64,000 nucleotides of DNA from Sphingomonas kaistensis (GTDB lineage Bacteria; Pseudomonadota; Alphaproteobacteria; Sphingomonadales; Sphingomonadaceae), in contig NZ_JAATJC010000001.1 of assembly GCF_011927725.1 (NCBI RefSeq), forward strand, positions 62,001 to 126,000. The letters run 5' to 3'. Of this stretch, positions 1 through 8,873 are shown in pieces. The position numbers and the translations under genes were made by a program. Positions within the stretch are counted from its first letter, which is position 1. Each line of letters starts with the position of its first letter. Under the pieces are notes generated by a model. That model was not told the DNA's origin. It did no database searches and was given only the letters and a program-made list of their open reading frames with translations.

Positions 1-1
1 C

Positions 2-946
2 AACACCGCTGGCGGACTGGTCATCACCCCGCGCCTCGACGGCGACAAATATTGGGACGTCCTTCCGAGCCTGAACCTCAGCCTCGGCCTCGCCCGCAAC
101 CACAAGCTTCGCCTCGGCGCGGCCAAGGTGCTGTCGCGCAGCCGCATGGACGACATGAACGCCAGCCGCGACGTCAACTTCATCGCCGCCAACGCGCTGT
201 CGACCGACATCACCCGTTCGCCGTGGACCGGCGGCGGCGGCAATCCCAAGCTTCGCCCGTGGCGCGCCTGGCAGTTTGACGCTTCCTACGAATTCTACTT
301 CGGCAACGGCGGCTACATTGCGGTCGCGCCTTACTACAAGAAGCTGCTCAACTACGTTTACACCGAGAACGTGCTGACCGACTTCAACGGCATCATCGCG
401 CCGGGGCCGATCCAGCCGATCCTCCGCGAAGGCTTCATCAGCGCTCCGGCAAACGGTCGCGGCGGTCGCATCTATGGCCTCGAATTGTCGGCCTCGCTGC
501 CGTTCGGTTCGCTGGTCCCGGCGCTCGAGGGCTTCGGTGCGATCGGCAGCGCCTCGTTCACCAACAGCAAGGTGCGGCGCACCGCCGACGCGGTTCCGGA
601 AGAGCTTCCGGGCCTGTCGAAGCGCGTGCTCAACGGAACGCTCTACTTCGAGCGGGCTGGCTTCGGTGCCCGCGTCAGTGCCCGTCACCGTTCGAAGTTC
701 CTCGCGGAAAGCTTCGCGCTTGGCCTGACCAGCGAGCTGCGCTTCGCCAAGGCCGAGACGATCCTCGACGCGCAGGTCAGCTATGACCTGACCAACGTCG
801 GCTTCAAGGGGCTGTCGCTCTACGTGCAGGGCTCGAACCTGACCGACGAGCCGTTCGTCCAGTATTTCGGCGACGACGAGCGGCGGGTCCGCAACTACCA
901 CACCTACGGCCGCAACTTCATGGCCGGCGCGACCTGGAAGTTCTAA
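2..946 (+). CDS. TonB-dependent receptor, C-terminal part (cut by window start)
   Basis: The reading frame is open from base 2 and ends with TAA after Trp-Lys-Phe, the aromatic C-terminus typical of outer-membrane beta-barrels. About 314 residues are present, rich in alternating aromatic and polar strands (for example the segments around YEFYFGNGGYIAVAPYYKK and LSLYVQGSNLTDEPF), as in the barrel of TonB-dependent receptors. The plug domain and TonB box lie before the window. It is followed on the same strand by a halogenase-like gene and glycosidases, an arrangement like the Caulobacter MalA maltodextrin locus. I therefore infer uptake of maltodextrins across the outer membrane. The family is clear; the substrate is inferred from neighbours only. 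Confidence 0.9.
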   Translation, partial: NTAGGLVITPRLDGDKYWDVLPSLNLSLGLARNHKLRLGAAKVLSRSRMDDMNASRDVNFIAANALSTDITRSPWTGGGGNPKLRPWRAWQFDASYEFYFGNGGYIAVAPYYKKLLNYVYTENVLTDFNGIIAPGPIQPILREGFISAPANGRGGRIYGLELSASLPFGSLVPALEGFGAIGSASFTNSKVRRTADAVPEELPGLSKRVLNGTLYFERAGFGARVSARHRSKFLAESFALGLTSELRFAKAETILDAQVSYDLTNVGFKGLSLYVQGSNLTDEPFVQYFGDDERRVRNYHTYGRNFMAGATWKF

Positions 947-964
947 GGCCGCGCAATATGTCGG

Positions 965-990
965 GACCGGCCGCCTGGCGGCGGCCGGTC
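965..990 (+). terminator. GC-rich hairpin between receptor and halogenase genes
   Basis: An 11-bp perfect stem (GACCGGCCGCC pairing with GGCGGCCGGTC) with a TGGC loop lies 19 bases after the receptor stop. There is no T-tract, so it is more likely an attenuator or an mRNA-stabilising hairpin that lowers expression of the downstream enzymes relative to the receptor than a full terminator. Confidence 0.45.
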
Positions 991-1022
991 ACCACGTCCC
1001 GGGCGGAACAGGAAGCTTTCCC

Positions 1023-2534
1023 GTGCAGCGGATAAGCAAGGTCGTAATTGTGGGCGGCGGGACCGCCGGCTGGATGAGCGCGGCGCTGCTCGGCCGCACC
1101 TTCGGCCGCACCCTCGACATCACGCTGGTGGAATCAGACGAGATCGGCACCGTCGGCGTCGGCGAGGCGACCATTCCGCCGATCCTCGTCTACAACCAGG
1201 CGCTCGGAATCGACGAGGCGGAATTCCTCCGCGAGACCCGCGGCACCATCAAGCTGGGCATCGAGTTCCAGAACTGGGGCACGCTCGGCCACCGCTACAT
1301 GCACGCCTTCGGAGACGTTGGTCACTACCACGGCCTCTCCCCCTTCGTGCATTACTTCCTACGCGCCAAGGCGGCGGGTCTGGCCGATCGCCTGGGCGAT
1401 TATTCGCTAGGTGAGCGGGCGGCCTATGCCGGACGCTTCGGCCATTTGCCGCGGGTTCCGAACACTCCGCTCGCCGGGCTCAATTACGCGTATCACTTCG
1501 ATGCCGGCCTGTACGCGCGCTACCTGCGCCGGATCGCCGAAGGCCATGGGGTGACCCGGCAGGAAGGCCTCATCCAGTCGGTCGAACGCGACGGCGAAAG
1601 CGGCCACGTACAGTCCGTGGTCCTGGCCGACGGATCACGAATCGAGGGCGAGCTGTTCCTCGATTGCTCGGGCTTTCGCGCGTTGCTGATCGGCGAGGCG
1701 ATGGGAGTCGACTGTCAGGACTGGACCCACTGGCTGCCGGCCGACCGCGCGTGGGCGGTACCGACCGAGAATGTCGGCGAGCCGCGGCCGTACACCCAGT
1801 CCATCGCGCATCAGGCGGGGTGGCAATGGCGCATTCCGTTGCAGCACCGCACCGGTAACGGCCACGTGTTCGCGTCCGCCTTCATGGGTGAAGACGAAGC
1901 CCGCGACGTGCTGCTGGCGAACCTCGAAGGCAAGCCGATCGCCGAGCCGCGGCTGCTCAAGTTCACGACCGGACGGCGCGAACGCTTCTGGGAGAAGAAT
2001 GTCGTCTCGATCGGCCTGTCGAGCGGCTTCCTCGAACCGCTCGAGTCGACCAGCATCCACCTCATCCAGTCGGCAGTGGTGAAGCTGTCGACCCTGTTCC
2101 CCGACGCCGGGTTCGATCCCGCCTACGCGGACGAGTTCAATCGCCAGATGACCGCCGAATTCGATGGCGTGCGGGACTTCATCATTCTGCATTATCATGC
2201 CAATCAGCGGACCGACGCACCGATGTGGACGGCATGCCGCGAGATGGCAGTGCCCGACAGCCTGAAGGATCGCATCGATCTGTTCCGCGACACCGGCCGC
2301 ATCTTCCGCCACGGCCGGGAGCTGTTCCACGAGGTCGGCTGGCTGCAGGTGATGCTAGGTCAGGGGATCGAGCCGCGCCGCTACGATCACATGGCCGACG
2401 CGCTGCCCCAAGCCGAGCTCGACGCCTTTCTCGCCAATCTGAAGACCGTCATGGCCGGCACCGTCAGCCGCCTTCCCACCCATCGCCAGTTCCTTGAAGG
2501 AACGGGCGCCAAGCTTGAGGCCGTTGCCGCATGA
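1023..2534 (+). CDS. Tryptophan-halogenase-family flavoprotein
   Basis: This 503-residue protein has the hallmarks of FAD-dependent tryptophan halogenases. It shows an N-terminal GGGTAGW dinucleotide-binding motif (residues 11-17), the lysine in GTIKLGIEF (Lys77, matching catalytic Lys79 of PrnA), a WQWRIP motif (267-272) and FLEPLESTS (337-345, with Glu341 matching the catalytic Glu of PrnA). Translation starts at GTG. It sits between a TonB receptor and glycosidases and ends in an ATGA overlap with the next gene. In Caulobacter and sphingomonads such halogenase-like genes accompany carbohydrate receptors, where their substrate is unknown. The fold and cofactor are well supported. Halogenation of tryptophan itself is unlikely here because there is no indole pathway or flavin reductase nearby. 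Confidence 0.9.
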   Translation: MQRISKVVIVGGGTAGWMSAALLGRTFGRTLDITLVESDEIGTVGVGEATIPPILVYNQALGIDEAEFLRETRGTIKLGIEFQNWGTLGHRYMHAFGDVGHYHGLSPFVHYFLRAKAAGLADRLGDYSLGERAAYAGRFGHLPRVPNTPLAGLNYAYHFDAGLYARYLRRIAEGHGVTRQEGLIQSVERDGESGHVQSVVLADGSRIEGELFLDCSGFRALLIGEAMGVDCQDWTHWLPADRAWAVPTENVGEPRPYTQSIAHQAGWQWRIPLQHRTGNGHVFASAFMGEDEARDVLLANLEGKPIAEPRLLKFTTGRRERFWEKNVVSIGLSSGFLEPLESTSIHLIQSAVVKLSTLFPDAGFDPAYADEFNRQMTAEFDGVRDFIILHYHANQRTDAPMWTACREMAVPDSLKDRIDLFRDTGRIFRHGRELFHEVGWLQVMLGQGIEPRRYDHMADALPQAELDAFLANLKTVMAGTVSRLPTHRQFLEGTGAKLEAVAA

Positions 2535-4339
2535 GCCTGATGACTGCCCTCGCCCTGGCCACCGCAAGTCAGATGACGCCGGCCGCCCAGCCGGCCCCCG
2601 CCGCGGATTTCCGAGCCCGGCGGCCGGAAGACGAGGTGATCTATTTCCTGCTGCCCGACCGGTTCGACAATGGCGACCGCCGGAACGACAACGGAGGGAT
2701 CAAGGGTGGGCCGCTGCAGTCCGGGTTCGATCCCTCTCACAAGGGCTTCTACCATGGCGGCGACCTCAAAGGCCTGATCCGCCGCCTCGATTATCTTCAA
2801 GGCATGGGCGTCACCGCCATCTGGTTTGCGCCGATCTTCAAGAACAAGCCGGTGCAGGGCGGCAAGGGGCAGGAAAGCGCGGGCTACCACGGCTATTGGG
2901 TGACCGACTTCACCCGCGTCGATCCGCATTTCGGCGAGAATGGGGACTTCAAGGCTTTCGTCGACGCGGCCCACGGGCGCGGCATGAAAGTCTATATGGA
3001 TATCATTACCAATCACACGGCGGACGTGATCAAGTTCTCCGAATGCGAGGCGGCGAATGCCTGTCCCTACCGGTCAATCGCCGACTACCCCTATCAGCGC
3101 CGCGGCGGCGTTGGCGGCAAGGCGATCAACCCGGGCTTCCTCGGCGAGACGGTCCGCACGCCCGAGAATTTCGCGCGGCTGACCGACCCCAATTACGCCT
3201 ACACGCTGAACACCGATGCCAAGGAGCGGAACGTCAAGGTTCCGGCCTGGCTCAACGACCCTTTGCTCTACCATAATCGCGGCGACAGCACCTTCACGGG
3301 CGAGAGCTCAACGCAGGGCGATTTCGTCGGCCTGGACGACCTGATGACCGAGCAGCCCAAGGTCGTGGCGGGCATGATCGAGGTGTACGGCAGCTGGATC
3401 GACCGGTTCGGGATCGACGGGTTCCGGATCGACACCGCGCGGCACGTGAACCCGGAATTCTGGCAGCAGTTCGCGCCGGCCATGCTGGAGCGGGCCAAGG
3501 CCAGGGGCATTCCGAACTTCCACATCTTCGGCGAGGTCGCGAACGACGACTTCAGCCCCGGTTTCCTCGCCAAGCACACGGTCGAGGACAAGCTTCCGGC
3601 GGTGCTCGACTTCGCTTTCAAGCAGGCTGCGCTGCGCAGCCTGGCGGCCGGCCAACCGACCGAGATCTGGCGCGAATTCCTCAACCAGGACGTGCTCTAC
3701 GCCGGAGGCAAGGCGACCGCGAAGCAGCTTCCGACCTTCCTCGGCAATCACGACCAGGGGCGGTTCGCTTATTACGTGCGCGAGGGGAACAAGAACGCCT
3801 CTCCGGAAGAGCTTCTGGCGCGGGTTAGCCTGGGCCACGTGCTGATGTTCACCTGGCGCGGCGTGCCGACGGTCTATTATGGCGACGAGCAGGGCTTTGT
3901 CGGCGATGGCGGCGACCAGGATTCGCGCGAGACGATGTTCCCGTCGAAGACCGCGACCTATCTCGACAACACATTGCTCGGCACCACGCGCACCAACGCG
4001 GTCGAGAATTTCGATGCGTCGCATCCGCTCTATCGCCTGATCGCGCAGCTCGCCCGCATCCGCACCGGCAGCGAAGCATTGCGCCGGGGTGACAGCCGCC
4101 TGCTCGCCGCCGAAGACAAGCCCGGCCTTCTCGCCTTCAGCCGTTCGGGCGGCGCCGAGGAAGTCATCGTCGCGGTGAACATCTCGGCCCAGCCGATCAC
4201 CCGCAACGTCGCGGTCGCCGCCGATATCAGCGGCCTCGCCTCGCTGTCGGGCCCCTGCCCCGCCGCTCCGGTCGCCCCGGGAACTGTCCGCGTCGCCTTG
4301 CCTGCGTTCGGCCATGTCATCTGCCGCGCCGTTCGCTGA
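2531..4339 (+). CDS. Alpha-amylase family glycoside hydrolase (GH13), exported
   Basis: This 602-residue GH13 enzyme probably cleaves alpha-1,4-glucans in the periplasm. All four conserved regions are visible: DIITNH (157-162), GFRIDTARH with nucleophile Asp301, FGEV with acid/base Glu335, and FLGNHD with Asp408. The N-terminus is hydrophobic and Ala/Pro-rich, like a short signal peptide. ATG overlaps the halogenase stop (ATGA), so the two are translationally coupled. The 3' end overlaps the next GH13 gene by 26 bases. Cyclomaltodextrinase or neopullulanase specificity is possible; the sequence alone does not decide. Confidence 0.93.
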   Translation: MSLMTALALATASQMTPAAQPAPAADFRARRPEDEVIYFLLPDRFDNGDRRNDNGGIKGGPLQSGFDPSHKGFYHGGDLKGLIRRLDYLQGMGVTAIWFAPIFKNKPVQGGKGQESAGYHGYWVTDFTRVDPHFGENGDFKAFVDAAHGRGMKVYMDIITNHTADVIKFSECEAANACPYRSIADYPYQRRGGVGGKAINPGFLGETVRTPENFARLTDPNYAYTLNTDAKERNVKVPAWLNDPLLYHNRGDSTFTGESSTQGDFVGLDDLMTEQPKVVAGMIEVYGSWIDRFGIDGFRIDTARHVNPEFWQQFAPAMLERAKARGIPNFHIFGEVANDDFSPGFLAKHTVEDKLPAVLDFAFKQAALRSLAAGQPTEIWREFLNQDVLYAGGKATAKQLPTFLGNHDQGRFAYYVREGNKNASPEELLARVSLGHVLMFTWRGVPTVYYGDEQGFVGDGGDQDSRETMFPSKTATYLDNTLLGTTRTNAVENFDASHPLYRLIAQLARIRTGSEALRRGDSRLLAAEDKPGLLAFSRSGGAEEVIVAVNISAQPITRNVAVAADISGLASLSGPCPAAPVAPGTVRVALPAFGHVICRAVR

Positions 4340-5933
4340 GCCGCCGGTGCGGGCAGAGCCGGCCGCAGCCGAGCCCTGGTGGCGCGGGGCGACCATCTAT
4401 CAAATCTATCCGCGCAGCTTCTGCGACAGCGATGGCGACGGCATCGGTGATCTCAGGGGCATCACTGCCCGCCTGACCCATGTCGCCGACCTGGGGGTCG
4501 ACGCGGTATGGGTATCGCCCTTCTTCACCTCGCCGATGAAGGACTTCGGCTACGACGTCGCCGATTACCGCGATGTCGACCCGATCTTCGGCACATTGGC
4601 CGATTTCGACGCGCTGATCGCCCGCGCCCATGCCCTCGGCCTCAAGGTGCTGATCGACCTCGTCTTCTCGCACACCAGCGACCAGCATCGCTGGTTCGTC
4701 GAAAGCCGGTCGAGCCGCACCAACGACAAGGCGGACTGGTACGTGTGGGCCGACCCCAAGCCCGACGGCTCACCGCCAAGCAACTGGCAGTCGGTGTTTG
4801 GCGGTCCGAGCTGGACCTGGGACGCGCGGCGCGAGCAATATTACCACCATAACTTCCTGAAGGAGCAGCCGCAGCTCAACGGCCATCATCCGGCAGTCCA
4901 GCAGGCGTTGCTCGACATCGTCAGCTTCTGGCTCGATCGCGGGGTCGACGGCTTCCGCTTCGACGCGGTCAACTTCATGATGCACGATCCCAGGCTCACC
5001 GATAATCCGCCGGTCGTGAACCCGACGCAGCGGACCCGGCCGTTCGACCTGCAGCATCATTTCCACAACCAGTCGCAGCCCGAAATCCTGCCCTTCCTCG
5101 AGCGGCTGCGAGCCTTGTGCGACGATCACGGAGCGGCGTTCGCGCTGGCCGAGGTCGGCGGCGAGCAGGCGCGCGAGGAGATGGCCGACTATACCGCGCC
5201 CGGCCGGCTTCACAGCGCCTATGGGTTCGACTTCCTTTATGCCGACCGGCTGACCCCGGCGCTGGTCGCCGAGAGCGCCGGGCGCTGGCCCGACCGCCCG
5301 GGCATGGGCTGGCCAAGCTGGGCGTTCGAGAATCACGACGCCCCGCGCGCGCTGTCGCGGTGGGTCGACGAGGCTCATGCGGCGCAGTTCGCTCGCACCA
5401 AGCTGTTGCTGCTGGCGGCGCTACGGGGCTCGATCATCCTCTACCAGGGCGAGGAGCTTGGCCTGACCCAGGTCGAGGTCCCGTTTGAGCTACTGCAGGA
5501 CCCCGAGGCGATCGCCAACTGGCCCCAGACGCTGAGCCGCGACGGGGTTCGCACGCCGATGCCGTGGTCGCGCGGCGAGGCTGGGCTTGGCTTCACCAGT
5601 GGCACGCCGTGGCTGCCGTTCGGGGCCGATCACACGGCCCTGAGCGTCGATGCGCAGGCGGCAGATCCGGAGTCGCTGCTTCACCTGACCCGCAGCGTGA
5701 TTGCCTTGCGAAACGCCCACCAGGCGCTTCGCTGGGGCTCGCTCGACATCGTCGAGGCGGGCGAACAGCGGCTGGTCTTCGACCGCCTGCGCGGCGGCCA
5801 GCGGCTGCGGTGCAGCTTCAACCTGTCCGCCGACCCCGCTGCCTTCGCGCCTGTGGGCACCATCATCTTCTCCACCGGCGACCATGCCGGCGGCGAGCTT
5901 GGCCCGTTCGCGGCCGTGATCGAGGAATTCTGA
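4314..5933 (+). CDS. Alpha-glucosidase (GH13, oligo-glucosidase type)
   Basis: This 539-residue GH13 enzyme releases glucose from the non-reducing end of maltooligosaccharides. It opens with a WWRGATIYQIYPRSF block (22-36), typical of bacterial alpha-glucosidases and oligo-1,6-glucosidases. Region I is DLVFSHTS, with Ser in place of the usual Asn. Region II is GFRFDAVNF with nucleophile Asp217. Region III carries Glu280, and region IV is FENHD with Asp342. No signal peptide is visible, so it may act in the cytoplasm. The start ATG lies 26 bases inside the preceding gene, and only four bases separate its stop from the next start. Confidence 0.93.
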   Translation: MSSAAPFAEPPVRAEPAAAEPWWRGATIYQIYPRSFCDSDGDGIGDLRGITARLTHVADLGVDAVWVSPFFTSPMKDFGYDVADYRDVDPIFGTLADFDALIARAHALGLKVLIDLVFSHTSDQHRWFVESRSSRTNDKADWYVWADPKPDGSPPSNWQSVFGGPSWTWDARREQYYHHNFLKEQPQLNGHHPAVQQALLDIVSFWLDRGVDGFRFDAVNFMMHDPRLTDNPPVVNPTQRTRPFDLQHHFHNQSQPEILPFLERLRALCDDHGAAFALAEVGGEQAREEMADYTAPGRLHSAYGFDFLYADRLTPALVAESAGRWPDRPGMGWPSWAFENHDAPRALSRWVDEAHAAQFARTKLLLLAALRGSIILYQGEELGLTQVEVPFELLQDPEAIANWPQTLSRDGVRTPMPWSRGEAGLGFTSGTPWLPFGADHTALSVDAQAADPESLLHLTRSVIALRNAHQALRWGSLDIVEAGEQRLVFDRLRGGQRLRCSFNLSADPAAFAPVGTIIFSTGDHAGGELGPFAAVIEEF

Positions 5934-5937
5934 CCCG

Positions 5938-7968
5938 ATGCGTATCCTGCTAGCCCTTGCAGCCCTGTCGCTGACCGCGCCGGTCGTCGCCCAAACCAAT
6001 GTGGCGACCGCCACCTCGCCGTCGGGGACGCTGACGCTGACGGTCACGACCAATGGCGAGGGCCGGGTCGGCTATGCGGTGGCCCGCGGGCAAACGCCGG
6101 TGATCGGCGAAAGCCATCTCGGCTTCCTGTTCAGCGACAGCCGCCAGATGCTCCGCAACATGGAGCTCAAGGCCAAGACCGAGGCCAAGGTCGACAGCAC
6201 GTGGGAGCAGCCGTGGGGCGAGTGGCGGCAGGTCCGCGACCACCACAACGAAGTGGCGCTGACTTTCCAGGAAAAGGACAAGCTGCGCCGCACGATGCGG
6301 GTCCGCTTCCGGCTGTTCGATGACGCGGTCGCTTTCCGCTACGAGCTGCCCGAGCAGGAGAACCTCAAGACCGCCAACATCGTCGAGGAACTGACCCAGT
6401 TCCGGGTCCTCGGGACCGGCCGCGCCTGGTGGGCGCCGGCGTATGAGAGCAACCGCGAGGAATATCTCTACAACGATACCCCGATCACCGGCGTCGGCAC
6501 CGCGCAGACACCCTTCACCATCCGCCGCGACGACGGGATCCATGTCGCGATCCACGAAGCATCACTGGTCGACTATTCGGGCATGAACGTCGCCCATGTG
6601 CAGGGCGGGCTGATGAAGGCCGACCTGACGCCCTCGTCGAGCGGGCCGAAAGTGGTGCGCGACACGCCGTTCGAAACGCCGTGGCGGGTGATCCTGATCG
6701 CGCCCGACGCGCCCTCGCTCTACCACGCCAACAAGGAAATCCTGAACCTCAACGAGCCCAACAAGCTGGGCGACGTCAGCTGGGTGAAGCCGCAGAAATA
6801 TGTCGGCGTGTGGTGGGGAATGCACCTCGACACGCAGACCTGGGCGTCGGGACCCAAGCATGGCGCGACCACCGCCTACACCCGCAAGATGATCGATTTC
6901 GCGGCGAAGCACGGCTTCCGCGGTGTGCTGGTCGAGGGCTGGAACAAGGGGTGGGACGGCGACTGGTTCGCGACCGGCGACGATTTCAGCTTCACCGAGC
7001 CCTATCCCGATTACGACATCAAGAGCCTTGCCGCTTATGGCAAGCGCAAGGGTGTCCACATCATCGGGCACCATGAGACCAGCGCCAACATCGCCAATTA
7101 CGAACGTCAGCTCGGGTCAGCGATGGACTATGCCCGGTCGATGAACATGGAAGCGATCAAGACCGGCTACGTTTCCGACGCCGGCGGCGTGCAGGCGCTC
7201 GACGCCAACGGCCGCAAGGTGTTCGAATGGCACGAGGGCCAGGTGATGAGCCGCCACCACCTGAACGTGGTGACCGAGGCTGCCAAGCGCCGGATCGCGA
7301 TCAACCCGCATGAGCCGATCAAGGACACGGGCCTGCGCCGCACCTATCCCAACTGGGTCAGCCGCGAAGGCCAGCGCGGCATGGAATATAATGCGTGGGG
7401 CGATCCCAAGAACCCGCCGCGCTACGACACCGAATTGCTGTTCACACGGCTGCTGGCCGGACCGATGGACTTCACCCCCGGCATCCTCAGCCTGATGGGT
7501 CGCGGTGACACACCGATCCCTTCGACCCTTGCCCGGCAGCTGGCCTATTACGTGACGGTCGCCTCGCCGATCCAGATGGCGGCCGACCTGCCCGAGAATT
7601 ACGAGAAGAACCCCGGCCCCTTCCAGTTCATCAAGGACGTCGCAGTCGACTGGGACGATACCCGCATGCTGGCCGGTGAGGTCGGCGGCTACGGGGTCAT
7701 CGCGCGCAAGGAGCGTGGCGCCCCGACCTGGTTCCTCGGCGGGATCACCAACGAGGAAGGCCGTGACCTCAACCTCCCGCTGACCTTCCTCGAGGCCGGC
7801 AAGCGCTACCGGGCGGAGATTTATCGCGACGGAGAGGGCGCCGATTTCCGCACCAACCCGCGTGCGATCGCGATCGAGAAGCGGACCGTCACCGCCGCCG
7901 ACCGGATGGCGGTGCGGATGGCGCCGGGCGGCGGCTTTGCGGTTCGCTTCGTGAGGCTTGGCCGCTGA
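5938..7968 (+). CDS. GH97 alpha-glucosidase (SusB-like)
   Basis: This 676-residue protein has a clear signal peptide (first 19 residues, ending VVAQ), so it is periplasmic. It matches glycoside hydrolase family 97: a beta-sandwich N-terminal part, a (beta/alpha)8 centre and a C-terminal sandwich. In the characterised inverting enzyme SusB the catalytic glutamates lie in HHETS, a NxHE motif and REGxRGxEY. Here these are Glu380, Glu459 and Glu483. Retaining family members have an Asp where this protein has Gly410 (IKTGYV), so I infer an inverting alpha-glucosidase. It overlaps the next gene as TGATG. Confidence 0.93.
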   Translation: MRILLALAALSLTAPVVAQTNVATATSPSGTLTLTVTTNGEGRVGYAVARGQTPVIGESHLGFLFSDSRQMLRNMELKAKTEAKVDSTWEQPWGEWRQVRDHHNEVALTFQEKDKLRRTMRVRFRLFDDAVAFRYELPEQENLKTANIVEELTQFRVLGTGRAWWAPAYESNREEYLYNDTPITGVGTAQTPFTIRRDDGIHVAIHEASLVDYSGMNVAHVQGGLMKADLTPSSSGPKVVRDTPFETPWRVILIAPDAPSLYHANKEILNLNEPNKLGDVSWVKPQKYVGVWWGMHLDTQTWASGPKHGATTAYTRKMIDFAAKHGFRGVLVEGWNKGWDGDWFATGDDFSFTEPYPDYDIKSLAAYGKRKGVHIIGHHETSANIANYERQLGSAMDYARSMNMEAIKTGYVSDAGGVQALDANGRKVFEWHEGQVMSRHHLNVVTEAAKRRIAINPHEPIKDTGLRRTYPNWVSREGQRGMEYNAWGDPKNPPRYDTELLFTRLLAGPMDFTPGILSLMGRGDTPIPSTLARQLAYYVTVASPIQMAADLPENYEKNPGPFQFIKDVAVDWDDTRMLAGEVGGYGVIARKERGAPTWFLGGITNEEGRDLNLPLTFLEAGKRYRAEIYRDGEGADFRTNPRAIAIEKRTVTAADRMAVRMAPGGGFAVRFVRLGR

Positions 7969-8873
7969 TGCGGTGGCTGCTCGCCATCGCGGCGCTGATC
8001 TTCGTCCTGGTCTCGCCGGCCGGCGCGCAGGGCCGCTTCGTCGAGTTCGACCAGCCGGCCGATATCGGCCAGGTCCATGTCACCGTCTGGCTTCCGCTCG
8101 GATACGACCGCGCGCCCGGCCGCCGCTACCCGGTGCTCTACATGCACGACGGGCAGAACGTCTTCTTTCCCAAGCGTTCGGGCTTCAACAAGGTCTGGGC
8201 GGCGGACAAGGCGGCACTGAAGCTGATCGCCGCGCGCGAGGTTGCTCCGTTCATGATCGTCGCAGTCGATCATCCGGGCGCCCCGCGCTACCTGCGCTAT
8301 TTCCCGACCCGGGTCGCTAATCCCGAATTCGCCAAGGGGATCGCCGGCTTCGCCAAGGGGAAGCTTGCCGGTGACGACTATCTGACCTTCCTCGCGGGCA
8401 CGCTGAAGCCGCGGATCGACCGCGACTATCGCACCCGGCCGCAGCCCCGCTTCACCGCTGTGGCGGGAAGCAGCATGGGCGGGCTGATCAGCCTGTATGC
8501 GCTGACAGAGCGGGCCGACATCTTCGGCAAGGCGGCGGCGGTGTCGACCCACTCGCCCTTGGTCGATCCCGGCCTGCTGACGCAGCAGCCCCAGATGGCC
8601 GAGATGGTGAAGGCCGACTGGCGGCGCTACGTCGCCAGCCGGCTGGGCGCGCCGCGTGGACGCAAGCTTTGGATGGACCACGGCACCGAGACGCTGGATG
8701 CCGGCTATGCTCCCTATCAGGCGGTGCTCGACGAAAGCGTCGCCAGTGCGGGCTGGATGCGCGGCAAGGATTTTGAAAGCCGCGTTTACAAGGGCACCGC
8801 GCATGAGGAGAATGCGTGGGCAGCACGATTGCCGGAGATCCTCGGCTGGCTGCTCTCGGACTGGAAGCCTTAG
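7968..8873 (+). CDS. Alpha/beta-hydrolase, enterochelin-esterase-like
   Basis: This 301-residue exported protein (signal peptide about 1-20) has an alpha/beta-hydrolase fold of the putative esterase family (Fes/IroE/esterase D-like). The block YPVLYMHDGQNVF (54-66) is characteristic. GSSMGG (167-172) carries nucleophile Ser169, and GTAHEENAW carries the probable catalytic His279. The start codon shares bases with the GH97 stop (TGATG). Its place in a maltodextrin operon suggests removal of acyl groups or another ester from glycans or oligosaccharides, but the substrate is not shown by the sequence. Confidence 0.85.
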   Translation: MRWLLAIAALIFVLVSPAGAQGRFVEFDQPADIGQVHVTVWLPLGYDRAPGRRYPVLYMHDGQNVFFPKRSGFNKVWAADKAALKLIAAREVAPFMIVAVDHPGAPRYLRYFPTRVANPEFAKGIAGFAKGKLAGDDYLTFLAGTLKPRIDRDYRTRPQPRFTAVAGSSMGGLISLYALTERADIFGKAAAVSTHSPLVDPGLLTQQPQMAEMVKADWRRYVASRLGAPRGRKLWMDHGTETLDAGYAPYQAVLDESVASAGWMRGKDFESRVYKGTAHEENAWAARLPEILGWLLSDWKP

